DNA of 6,620 nt from Alphaproteobacteria bacterium (GTDB lineage Bacteria; Pseudomonadota; Alphaproteobacteria; Rhodobacterales; Rhodobacteraceae). The notes below the pieces were generated by a model, which was not told the DNA's origin, did no database searches, and was given only the letters and a program-made list of their open reading frames with translations. Within the stretch, counting starts at the first letter, position 1. Each line of letters opens with the position of its first letter. The translations under genes were made by a program, and so were the position numbers. Positions 1 through 6,051 of this stretch are shown here, piece after piece. The stretch is from NCBI GenBank assembly GCA_030428025.1, contig JAUIBJ010000207.1, positions 1 through 6,620 of the forward strand. Reading direction: 5' to 3'.

Positions 1-389
1 GCTGACACCCCTGCCCCCAGAAACAGGCGCAGGGCCGCCGGTCGGCTGTTCTGAAACGCCGCCGCGGCCTTGTGCTTCATATCGAGAAGCTCCTGCCAGG
101 ATTGCGGCTCCGGGTCGGTGAGTGGCCGGATCGAGCGTTCGTAGATCTCATCGTTGAAGCGAAGCGCCAAAGCCACGTAAACAGCATTTCTGTTTGGAAA
201 GAAGTAATACACCGAGGCCAGCGAGATTTCGGCCTGCTCCGCGATCTGGGCGAGGCTGATATCCTCGTCACCGCTGTCGGACAGCAGTTTTTCGGTGGCG
301 TCGAGGATTCGATGATAGCGTTCGATCCCACGGCGCCGCATCGGCCGGTTCTGCGTCAGTTCGGCCAGTAAATCTCTTGAGGTACTCAA
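1..389 (-). CDS. TetR/AcrR-family transcriptional regulator (C-terminus cut off by the window edge)
   Basis: One-component DNA-binding regulator; 129 codons are visible and the ligand-binding half lies outside the window. The visible protein has the TetR N-terminal layout: a first helix (about residues 22-39, with RYHRILDATEKLLSDSG), then a helix-turn-helix (about 45-63, with ISLAQIAEQAEISLASVYYF) followed by FPNRNAV, the usual entry to helix 4. I chose the TTG at 389 because an AGGGAG box sits 7 nt upstream and an in-frame TAG lies just before it. An internal ATG at 341 would give a protein 16 residues shorter and has no comparable ribosome site. The gene is co-directional with, and 116 nt downstream of, the binding-protein gene. 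It may be read from the importer operon or from its own promoter; a TTGACT box at 452-457 is the only hint and has no good -10. It is the likely local regulator, but its ligand and operator are unknown. Confidence 0.9.
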   Translation of the reverse strand, partial: MSTSRDLLAELTQNRPMRRRGIERYHRILDATEKLLSDSGDEDISLAQIAEQAEISLASVYYFFPNRNAVYVALALRFNDEIYERSIRPLTDPEPQSWQELLDMKHKAAAAFQNSRPAALRLFLGAGVS

Positions 390-396
390 AGTTCGG

Positions 397-402
397 CTCC
401 CT
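397..402 (-). promoter_or_regulatory. Shine-Dalgarno sequence that sets the TTG start of the TetR gene
   Basis: On the minus strand this reads AGGGAG, followed by a 7-nt spacer and then TTG at 389. It supports a TTG start over the internal ATG at 341. Confidence 0.6.
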
Positions 403-463
403 GCGGACGCGGCACCAACCTAAAGGGCAAGGTCCCGCGCCACAAGTTTGCAGTCAATCGAGG

Positions 464-492
464 CCCGGGCGCGCGCGAATGTCGCCCCCGGG
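464..492. other. GC-rich hairpin between the binding-protein gene and the TetR gene
   Basis: Positions 464-473 (CCCGGGCGCG) and 483-492 (CGCCCCCGGG) form a 10-bp stem with one C/C mismatch (470/486) around a 9-nt loop. It begins 14 nt past the stop codon of the binding-protein gene. No T-run follows on the minus strand, so it is not a textbook intrinsic terminator. It could slow RNA 3'-end decay and so raise binding-protein levels over the permeases, or act as a weak terminator before the regulator. In such GC-rich DNA a stem of this size may also arise by chance. Confidence 0.35.
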
Positions 493-505
493 GAAGGCTG
501 CCGGC

Positions 506-1549
506 TTACTGCAGCAGCCAGTTTGTCCAGCGCTCGCGCAGTTCGTCCCGGTGTTCACCGATCCATTCGAAATCCGGGGAGACCAGGACGTCGTAGTTCG
601 CCGGGTAGGTGGCGTAGAGCTTCTGCTCGTCAGCGGGAAGCTGGCTGAGACCGATCGTCGAGGAGGTCGCGTAACCGACCGCCTGAATGAAACCGGGATG
701 CCCCTCGGCCGCACCGTAAAAGAAGTTGATGAAGTTCATGGCCCCCTCGGTGTTCGGGGACCCCTTCAGCACGGCGAGGTAGCCGGTGTCGCGGATCGCC
801 CCGTCCCATGCCATCGCGAAGGGAGAGCCGTCCTGAATCACCTTCAGCGCCCGGCCGGAATAGGCCATCGTCATGGCGACCTCGTTGTCGCGCATGATCT
901 GCTGAACCTGGTTGCCGGTTTTCCACCAGACGGCGATGTGCGGGCGGATTTCCTCCAGCTTGGCATAGGCGCGGTCAAGATCGAGCGGATAGAGGTCCTC
1001 CTTGGCCACGCCGTCGGCCAGCAACGCCACCGTGGGCAGCCACCAGTCACGATCACCGGTATCGGGCAGGCCGCGCGGCCCGGGATAGGTTTCGACATCC
1101 CAGAAGTCAGCCCAGGAAGCGGGCGGATTATCGGCGTAGGTTTCGGTGTTGTAGGTCAAGACCATGCCGCCAGTGGTCCGGGCGATGCCCTTCGGCTGAC
1201 AGGCACCGGGCAGTGCGTATTCCTTGACGTTTTCGAGCGTGTCGCAGGGGATGTCGATCAGCATGTCCGCCTTGCCGACAAGGTCCGGGCCCGTCGCAGT
1301 AACGATGTCGAATTCGACGTCGCCGGTGCGAACCATACCCTCGGCCCGCGCCCACTGATCGGGGACCTCGATGTCGAAGGGGATCACCTCCGTGCCGGTG
1401 GCCTCGGTGAAAGGCAGGTAAAACCACTGCTCCATCTCGTTGCGCATGAGACCGCCCGTCGTGGCAATCACCAGTTCGTCAGCCCGCGCCGCCGTTCCCG
1501 CGGCGAGCACAGCAAAGGCCAGCAGTGCGGCCCTTTTTGTCGTTTTCAT
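506..1549 (-). CDS. Periplasmic solute-binding protein of a PotD/PotF-like ABC importer
   Basis: Extracellular solute-binding protein, 347 aa, the usual size for the polyamine-type family. It captures the substrate in the periplasm and delivers it to the two permeases encoded upstream. The N-terminus is a Sec signal peptide: KTTKR, a hydrophobic core (residues 8-19) and a likely cut after ARA at 23, leaving DELVIATTGG. Family-like segments are GGMVLTYNTETY (128-139, the hinge-region YN), PASWADFWD (143-151), EVAMTMAYSGRA (223-234) and GAIRDTGYLAV (250-260). Two cysteines (102 and 117) could form a disulphide. The ATG at 1549 is preceded by a perfect AGGAGG (1555-1560) with a 5-nt spacer, so longer in-frame starts are unlikely. 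The gene starts 34 nt after permease 2 ends. Compared with E. coli PotD around the GAI segment, residues that contact polyamine look replaced, so the substrate may not be spermidine or putrescine. Family confidence is high; substrate is unknown. Confidence 0.92.
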   Translation of the reverse strand: MKTTKRAALLAFAVLAAGTAARADELVIATTGGLMRNEMEQWFYLPFTEATGTEVIPFDIEVPDQWARAEGMVRTGDVEFDIVTATGPDLVGKADMLIDIPCDTLENVKEYALPGACQPKGIARTTGGMVLTYNTETYADNPPASWADFWDVETYPGPRGLPDTGDRDWWLPTVALLADGVAKEDLYPLDLDRAYAKLEEIRPHIAVWWKTGNQVQQIMRDNEVAMTMAYSGRALKVIQDGSPFAMAWDGAIRDTGYLAVLKGSPNTEGAMNFINFFYGAAEGHPGFIQAVGYATSSTIGLSQLPADEQKLYATYPANYDVLVSPDFEWIGEHRDELRERWTNWLLQ

Positions 1550-1583
1550 TTCAACCTCCTTGTCGTTGCCTTGGTGAGCCGGA

Positions 1584-2399
1584 TCATCCCTCTTCGACGG
1601 GGATGCTCCGGGATTGGGCCATGCGCCGCAGCACCGCGGCGGAGACCAGAACAAAGATCGAGATGCCGGTGAGCAGTACGGCGATAGCCGGGATCACCGG
1701 GGTGAGGTTCTGCTCGATGTTGTCGAACATCATGCGCGGCAGGGTCTTGTCCCGGATGCCGGCGAGAAAAAACGAGATCACCGGTTCATCGAAGGACAGG
1801 ATGAAGGCGAACAGCGCCCCCGAGAGTACGTTCGGCAGGATCAACGGCAGCGTCACCAGCCGGAATGCGTCGAACCGCGAGGCACCGCAGCTCATCGCCG
1901 CATCCTCGAGCGTCGCGTCGACCGAACTCAGCGCCGCAGCGACGGTGAAGACGACAAAGGGCATGGCAATGATGGCGTGGGCCATGACATAGCCGGCCAC
2001 CGTGCCGGAAAGCCCGGTCTGCCGGAAGAAGAGGTAGAGCGCGACGGCAAGCGCGATATGCGGCACGACGATGGGCGCGATCAGCAGGCTCTGGAACAGG
2101 GTGCCCAGCCGCCCTGCTCCGCGCATCAGCGCATAAGTCGCCATCGTGCCGATGACCACTGTCACCAGCGAGGTCAGCAGCGCGATCTTCAGCGAAAAGA
2201 CCGAGGCCTTCATCCAGCGGGCATTGCCGAAGAAGGCACCGAACCAGTCGAAGGTGAAACCCTCGGGTGGGAAGGTGAGATAGTCAGGCTCGCTAAAGGC
2301 CATCGGCAGAATGACCACGATCGGTGCGAGCACGAAGATCAGTACGAGGTAGACATAGGCCATCAGCAGCAGGCGGCCGGGCGTGACAGGGGCGCTCAT
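1584..2399 (-). CDS. ABC importer inner-membrane permease 2 (PotC-like)
   Basis: Integral membrane subunit, 271 aa, about six transmembrane helices (roughly residues 11-34, 69-92, 101-124, 136-160, 188-212 and 236-257). With the neighbouring permease it forms the translocation channel. The cytoplasmic EAA loop that docks on the ATPase is visible as LEDAAMSCGASRFDAF (164-179) followed by TLPLILPNVLSG (183-194), matching the family pattern of EAA, a glycine, then LP. SFDEPVISFFL (202-212) is typical of the PotC/PotI branch. The ATG overlaps the stop of permease 1 by 4 nt (ATGA, 2396-2399), implying coupled translation. The order of the four importer genes matches E. coli potABCD. Which amine or amino acid it carries cannot be read from the permease. 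Confidence 0.93.
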   Translation of the reverse strand: MSAPVTPGRLLLMAYVYLVLIFVLAPIVVILPMAFSEPDYLTFPPEGFTFDWFGAFFGNARWMKASVFSLKIALLTSLVTVVIGTMATYALMRGAGRLGTLFQSLLIAPIVVPHIALAVALYLFFRQTGLSGTVAGYVMAHAIIAMPFVVFTVAAALSSVDATLEDAAMSCGASRFDAFRLVTLPLILPNVLSGALFAFILSFDEPVISFFLAGIRDKTLPRMMFDNIEQNLTPVIPAIAVLLTGISIFVLVSAAVLRRMAQSRSIPVEEG

Positions 2400-3268
2400 A
2401 CCTGCCCCCCCAGCATCCGTTCAAAGCGGAAGACCCGGCTGAAGATCAGAGTGATCGCAGTCACGAAGAGGGTCAGCACGCCCACAAGCGCCGCGGCAAA
2501 CGGCCAGTCGAGGAACTCGCGCAACTGTTGCGAGATCAGCGTGGCAATCATCATCTCCTGCGGCGAGCCGAGCAGCGCAGGGGTGATAAAGTAGCCCAGC
2601 GCCGTGAGAAAGACGAGGATAAAGCCGCCGAGCACGCCGGGCATCGCGAGGGGCAAGGTCACCTCGAAGAAACCCCGAACCGGCCCGGCCCCGCAGATCG
2701 CGGCGGCCCGGCCGTAGTCCGAGGGGATGTTGCGGAGGGCGCCGTAGATTGGCAACACCATGAACGGCATCAGCACATGGGTCATGGCAACCACCACAGC
2801 ACCCTGCGTGTAGAGCAGCCGAACCGGTGCATCGATGATGCCAATCGCCTGAAGTGCGTCGTTAATGATCCCGTTCCGCTGCAGCAGCACCGCCCACGCG
2901 GCTGTGCGCACGAGAACCGAGGACCAGAACGGCAGCAAGATGCAGGCGGTGATGAAGACCGTCATGGCCCCACCGGACGAGACCATCGCCATCGCGACGG
3001 GAAAGGCGAGGAAGAGCGACAGCACAGCCACCAGCAGCGCAATCCAGAGGGTGCGGAGAAGGACCTTTGCATAGACCGGATTCTCAAGGATGCGCTGATA
3101 GTTCTGCAGCCCGACCTGCGGCTCGGTGACCGAAATCGAGAGCAGGCTGAGAAGCGGATAGAGGAAGGCGAAACCGATCAGCATGAAGAAGGGCGCCATC
3201 AGCAGCGCAATGCCAGTCTTCGAGAGGTTCCGCCCGTCGGGCTGCATGAAGCGCGACAGACGGCTCAT
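2396..3268 (-). CDS. ABC importer inner-membrane permease 1 (PotB-like)
   Basis: Integral membrane subunit, 290 aa, partner of permease 2 in the channel. About six hydrophobic helices are visible (roughly 18-45, 70-97, 103-127, 153-177, 208-232 and 256-279). The EAA coupling loop reads YGRAAAICGAGPVRGFFEV (185-203) followed by TLPLAMPGVLGG (204-215). The long N-terminal arm before and after the first helix, with NYQRILENPVY (56-66), is typical of PotB-like proteins. The ATG at 3268 overlaps the ATPase stop by 4 nt (ATGA). A GCGAGG box lies roughly 7 nt upstream inside the ATPase gene. The equal overlaps on both sides indicate a tightly coupled operon producing the two permeases in similar amounts. 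Confidence 0.93.
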   Translation of the reverse strand: MSRLSRFMQPDGRNLSKTGIALLMAPFFMLIGFAFLYPLLSLLSISVTEPQVGLQNYQRILENPVYAKVLLRTLWIALLVAVLSLFLAFPVAMAMVSSGGAMTVFITACILLPFWSSVLVRTAAWAVLLQRNGIINDALQAIGIIDAPVRLLYTQGAVVVAMTHVLMPFMVLPIYGALRNIPSDYGRAAAICGAGPVRGFFEVTLPLAMPGVLGGFILVFLTALGYFITPALLGSPQEMMIATLISQQLREFLDWPFAAALVGVLTLFVTAITLIFSRVFRFERMLGGQV

Positions 3269-4368
3269 GCAACAGCCTCGCCGTAAACCAGCAGGGCGTC
3301 GGGATCGAAGGCGAGCCCGATCCGGTCACCCCCGGCGAGTTTTGGCAGGCTGGCAGAGGGGACGCGGGCCCGAATCTCGGTACGGTCCGCAAGCCGCGCG
3401 ATCAGCAGCGTGCCCGCCCCGGCATAGACGATCTCTTCGATCTCGGCGGCGAGCGCCCCTGGTGCGTCGGGCGCGGCGACCCGGAGACGCTCTGGACGGA
3501 TGGCAAGGGTCGCGGCCCCGGTTGGGACCGCGCCGATCAGTGCCGCAGCCGGAGGCGCCAGCCGGTCGCCCTGCGCCAACGTAATGTCACTGCCGTTCCA
3601 TTGCACCGGGATCATGTTCATCTCGCCGATGAACCCGGCTGAAAACAGGTTCTCCGGGCGCTCGTAAAGCTTGCGCGCGGGCGAAATCTGCTGCATCCGA
3701 CCACCTCTGAGAATCGCCACGCGATCCGCCATGGTCAGCGCCTCACCCTGATCGTGGGTGACGAAGACCACCGTTACGCCGAGCTCCGAATGCAGCCGCT
3801 TGATCTCGAGTTGCATCTCCTCACGCAGGTTCTTGTCGAGCGCCGAGAGCGGTTCGTCCATCAACAGCAAACGCGGCTGGTAGACGATGGCCCGCGCCAG
3901 AGCCACGCGCTGCCGTTGACCGCCGGACAGTTGCGCGGGCATCCGGTCGCCGTAGCCCTGTAGCCGCACGACCTCCAGCGCCTCGGCGGCCCGGCGGCGG
4001 CGGGCGGTGCGCGCTTCACCGCGCATCTTCAGCGGGAAGGCCACGTTGTCGAGGACCGAAAGATGCGGGAACAGGGAGTAATGCTGAAACACCATGCCGA
4101 TGTCACGCTTCTGCGGTGGCAGACGGGTACAATCGCGCCCGTCGATGGTGATCGCGCCACCAGTCGGCACCTCGAACCCTGCGAGCATCATCAGCACGGT
4201 GGACTTGCCAGAACCGGAGGGACCGAGAAGCGCCAGGAACTCTCCGCTGGCGATGTCGAGCGAGAGATCATCGACGGCCTTGAGGTGACCGAAGCTCTTC
4301 TCGAGACCGCGCACCGAAATCTCGGCCCCCGCCGTCTTCGCCTCACCGTCCGCCATACGTTTCCCCAT
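3265..4368 (-). CDS. ABC importer ATPase with C-terminal TOBE domain (PotA-like)
   Basis: Cytoplasmic nucleotide-binding subunit that powers the importer by ATP hydrolysis; 367 aa, normal for the PotA/UgpC/MalK group. All core motifs are present: Walker A GPSGSGKST (49-57), Q-loop Gln95 in MVFQHYSLFPH, signature LSGGQRQR (147-154), Walker B LLLMDEP (167-173), D-loop SALD (175-178) and switch His205 in VTHDQGEA. After about residue 240 comes the regulatory part, beginning FIGEMNMIP (246-254), with a TOBE-like domain (about 288-365, including AIRPERLRV). It is the first gene of the leftward operon. Two starts are possible: ATG at 4368 has little upstream ribosome site, while ATG at 4356 (protein beginning MADGEAK, four residues shorter) has GGGGA 5 nt before it. 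The conserved domain is intact with either. The enzyme should be active; substrate is not decided by this subunit. Confidence 0.95.
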   Translation of the reverse strand: MGKRMADGEAKTAGAEISVRGLEKSFGHLKAVDDLSLDIASGEFLALLGPSGSGKSTVLMMLAGFEVPTGGAITIDGRDCTRLPPQKRDIGMVFQHYSLFPHLSVLDNVAFPLKMRGEARTARRRRAAEALEVVRLQGYGDRMPAQLSGGQRQRVALARAIVYQPRLLLMDEPLSALDKNLREEMQLEIKRLHSELGVTVVFVTHDQGEALTMADRVAILRGGRMQQISPARKLYERPENLFSAGFIGEMNMIPVQWNGSDITLAQGDRLAPPAAALIGAVPTGAATLAIRPERLRVAAPDAPGALAAEIEEIVYAGAGTLLIARLADRTEIRARVPSASLPKLAGGDRIGLAFDPDALLVYGEAVA

Positions 4369-4408
4369 CTCGTACGCTTGCCACCTGTCAAGCCACTACG
4401 CGGATTTG

Positions 4409-4432
4409 TATATTATGATATAGCATGTATGC
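4409..4432. repeat. Two adjacent palindromes overlapping the candidate importer promoter
   Basis: TATAT-TATG-ATATA (4409-4422) is directly followed by GCAT-GT-ATGC (4423-4432). The first covers the candidate -10 of the importer promoter and the second lies in its spacer, positions where a repressor would block RNA polymerase. Arms are only 5 and 4 bp, so function is uncertain. Confidence 0.3.
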
Positions 4433-4439
4433 CAGTAAA
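4412..4439 (-). promoter_or_regulatory. Candidate sigma-70-type promoter for the importer operon
   Basis: On the minus strand TTTACT (4434-4439, 4 of 6 to TTGACA), a 16-nt spacer and CATAAT (4412-4417, 5 of 6 to TATAAT) would start transcription near 4405. That gives a leader of about 40-50 nt before the ATPase start. The match is fair, but AT-rich DNA produces such hexamers easily. Confidence 0.35.
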
Positions 4440-4639
4440 TTTTAGCTTTTAGAACCAAAACACAAGCAAAACCGGATCTCTGCCAATTCGCTACGGATGA
4501 CCTCCACTCCAAACCGCACGTGGTATTTTGCGGGCCAACCAAGCATATATGGCGAAAATAGGCAGCTCCGACTGGTGTCAGCCCAGAATCCACAGGCGCC
4601 TCGAATCTGAATTATATATAACTATAGATCAACTAACAC

Positions 4640-4660
4640 TTGACTGAATCAATATGATTC
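4640..4660 (+). promoter_or_regulatory. TTGACT box abutting a 15-bp inverted repeat: candidate operator for the aminotransferase unit
   Basis: TTGACT (4640-4645, 5 of 6 to the -35 consensus) is followed at once by GAATCA-ATA-TGATTC (4646-4660), a perfect inverted repeat with 6-bp arms. No good -10 lies at the usual 17-nt spacing. TTTGAT at 4666-4671 would need a 20-nt spacer, and TATGAT (4653-4658) inside the repeat lacks a -35. Size and position fit a dimeric repressor or activator site, possibly for the TetR protein in this window. A long-spacer promoter with a palindrome between its boxes is also known for MerR-type regulation, but no MerR gene is visible. Confidence 0.4.
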
Positions 4661-4738
4661 GGATTTTTGATATATCTAAATGCGGAGCAGTCGCCCGAGG
4701 GACCGAACCGCGCGGTACAACCAGAGACGGAGCCCCGG

Positions 4739-5992
4739 ATGACTTCAGCACGCCCCGAACGACCCAACAGCCTCGACGCGCAGCTGCGTAACCGCGCGGC
4801 CTCGGTGATCCCCGGTGGCATGTGGGGTCACATGCGCGCGGCCGCCGTGCCCGCTGGATACCCGCAGTTCTTTGCCAGCGGCGACGGCGCGCGAGTCCGC
4901 GACGTGGACGGGCGAGATTACATTGATTTCATGTGTTCCTGGGGGCCGATCATCCTCGGCCACCGGCATCCTGAGGTCGAGGCCGCAGCGCGCAGCCAGC
5001 TCGACAGGGGCGATTGCCTCAACGGACCGACGGAGCACGCGGTCGACCTGGCCGAAAAGATGGTGGAACTGATCCCCCACGCCGATTGGGCGCTCTTTCA
5101 GAAAAACGGTTCGGACGCGATGACCACCTGCGTTACTCTCGCCCGCGCCGGGACCGGCAAGCGCAAGGTGCTGGTGGCGAAAGGGGCCTATCACGGCGCG
5201 GTGCCGTGGTGTTCGCCTTCGGTGATGGGGGTAACCGCCGAGGATCGGGCGCACCTGATCTATTACACTTACAACGACGTCGAGAGCCTCAATGCCGCCG
5301 TGGCCGAGGCCGGAGATGACCTTGCCGCCATCGTGGCCTCCGCCTTCAAGCATGACCTCGGTATCCGGCAGCAACTACCCGACGACACCTTTGCCCGGGC
5401 CGCCCGCACACATTGCGATGCCGTGGGGGCGGCCCTCATCCTCGACGACGTCCGCGCCGGGTTCCGCCTGAACCTCGGCGGGAGCTGGGAGAACGTGGGC
5501 GTCCGTCCCGACCTTGCCAGCTATTCCAAGGCAATCGCCAACGGCTACCCCCTCGCTGCCGTCACCGGCAACGACCGCTTCCGCCCAGCAGCCGAACAGG
5601 TCTTCGTCACAGGTTCGTTCTGGTATTCCGGCGCGCCGATGGCGGCGAGCGTGAAGGTCATCGAGATTCTCGAACGCGAGGACGGCCCGGCCCGGCTCCA
5701 CGCTGCGGGCCAGCGGTTCTGCTCCGGCCTCACCGAAAGCGCCGCGCGGCATGGGTTCGAAGTGACCATGTCCGGCCCTCCCGCGATCCCGCTCATGCAG
5801 TTCGCCGATGATCCCGAGGCGTTGCTGGGCGAGACCTTCTGCCAGCAGACCCTTGCCCGAGGTGTCTACCTGCACAACAAGCACAACATGTTCCTGTCGC
5901 TTGCCCATACCGACGCGATTATCGACGAGGCGCTCACGGCAATCGATGACGCATTCGCGGCGCTTGCGCGGAACCGGAGCGCAGACTCATGA
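4739..5992 (+). CDS. Class III PLP-dependent aminotransferase, glutamate-1-semialdehyde-aminomutase-like
   Basis: Cytoplasmic fold-type I PLP enzyme, 417 aa, the usual length for the family. It would transfer an amino group between an amine or amino acid and a keto or aldehyde partner, or shift it within a molecule. Visible motifs (numbered from ATG 4739): DGRDYIDFMCSWGPIILGHRHP (about 57-78, HemL-like), NGSDAM (123-128, counterpart of the SGTEAT phosphate loop), AYHG with Tyr151 stacking on PLP, LILDDVRAGFR with Asp236 for the pyridine nitrogen, SYSKAIANGYP with Schiff-base Lys264, and SLAHTD (387-392). Start chosen at 4739: GGAG at 4729-4732 with a 6-nt spacer. A TTG at 4667 would lie in the promoter region. 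The usual DEV is DDV, and the Thr of TLSGNP is replaced (FWYSGAP, about 294-300). This makes a true haem-pathway HemL unlikely. It is probably co-transcribed with the hydrolase gene after it. Donor and acceptor are unknown. Confidence 0.92.
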   Translation: MTSARPERPNSLDAQLRNRAASVIPGGMWGHMRAAAVPAGYPQFFASGDGARVRDVDGRDYIDFMCSWGPIILGHRHPEVEAAARSQLDRGDCLNGPTEHAVDLAEKMVELIPHADWALFQKNGSDAMTTCVTLARAGTGKRKVLVAKGAYHGAVPWCSPSVMGVTAEDRAHLIYYTYNDVESLNAAVAEAGDDLAAIVASAFKHDLGIRQQLPDDTFARAARTHCDAVGAALILDDVRAGFRLNLGGSWENVGVRPDLASYSKAIANGYPLAAVTGNDRFRPAAEQVFVTGSFWYSGAPMAASVKVIEILEREDGPARLHAAGQRFCSGLTESAARHGFEVTMSGPPAIPLMQFADDPEALLGETFCQQTLARGVYLHNKHNMFLSLAHTDAIIDEALTAIDDAFAALARNRSADS

Positions 5993-6051
5993 CGCCCGCC
6001 GCCCGCGCTCAACCCAGGCCCGATACCCGGCAAGAGGAACTGCAGATATGA
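5989..6051 (+). CDS. Possible 20-codon linking mini-ORF with ATGA overlaps at both ends
   Basis: An ATG at 5989 overlaps the aminotransferase stop (ATGA, 5989-5992). The frame runs 20 codons (MTPAARAQPRPDTRQEELQI) to a TGA at 6049-6051, which overlaps the next gene's ATG (ATGA, 6048-6051). Ribosomes ending on the aminotransferase could thus restart, cross the gap and be handed to the hydrolase start, coupling translation of all three. The peptide has no recognisable domain and is rich in Pro, Arg, Gln and Ala. Upstream ATG support is only the end of the aminotransferase (no clear Shine-Dalgarno), and the downstream gene has its own AGAGGA. A chance open frame of this length is quite possible. 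Confidence 0.3.
   Translation: MTPAARAQPRPDTRQEELQI

Larger units (their letters stand above)
4369..4738. promoter_or_regulatory. AT-rich divergent intergenic region between importer operon and aminotransferase
   Basis: 370 nt without a convincing gene, separating two divergent units. A hand count gives about 41% GC for 4401-4680 (16 of 60 in 4621-4680), against roughly 65-70% in sampled coding lines. Besides the sites listed separately it contains TTATATATAA (4612-4621, a perfect palindrome), GATATATC (4669-4676, a perfect palindrome), and on the minus strand an exact TATAAT (4611-4616) with only a weak -35 (GTGTTA, 17-nt spacer). The stretch 4440-4600 shows no strong structure. Short open frames here have no recognisable protein features. 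It most likely holds promoters and operators for both arms. Part of it could be acquired DNA, but I see no insertion-sequence ends. Confidence 0.75.

Noticed and set aside
377..1672. 431-codon open frame on the plus strand opposite the binding-protein gene
   Set aside because: It is antisense to a well-supported secreted binding protein, its translation is low-complexity (rich in Arg, Gly, Val and Pro) with no recognisable domain, and long antisense frames are common in GC-rich coding DNA.
1614..3286. Long plus-strand frames opposite the two permeases (1614-2594 and 2528-3286)
   Set aside because: Translations are very rich in Arg, Gln, His, Asp and Glu, the typical mirror of hydrophobic membrane-protein codons; the minus-strand permeases have clear helices and EAA loops.
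4386..4391. Perfect TTGACA on the minus strand just upstream of the ATPase gene as a -35 box
   Set aside because: A -10 at 17 nt would fall on the start codon region (ATGGGG), with no match and no room for a leader.
4514..4533. Small inverted repeat CCGCA...TGCGG in the intergenic region
   Set aside because: Only five base pairs around a 10-nt loop, with no T-run and no promoter nearby; compatible with chance.
4396..4593. 65-codon minus-strand frame in the intergenic region
   Set aside because: No domain, no convincing ribosome site, composition like the surrounding noncoding AT-rich DNA. A real small protein cannot be excluded without conservation data.
4667..4738. 24-residue N-terminal extension of the aminotransferase from a TTG at 4667
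   Set aside because: The TTG lies within promoter-like AT-rich sequence, has no Shine-Dalgarno, and the extension does not resemble family N-termini; ATG 4739 has GGAG at good spacing.
4633..4821. 62-codon minus-strand frame overlapping the aminotransferase start
   Set aside because: It is antisense to the aminotransferase N-terminus and its promoter region, with no recognisable protein features.
4739..5992. Calling the aminotransferase hemL (glutamate-1-semialdehyde aminomutase for haem synthesis)
   Set aside because: Several cofactor-site motifs differ and the neighbours are catabolic and transport genes, so a housekeeping haem role is not supported.
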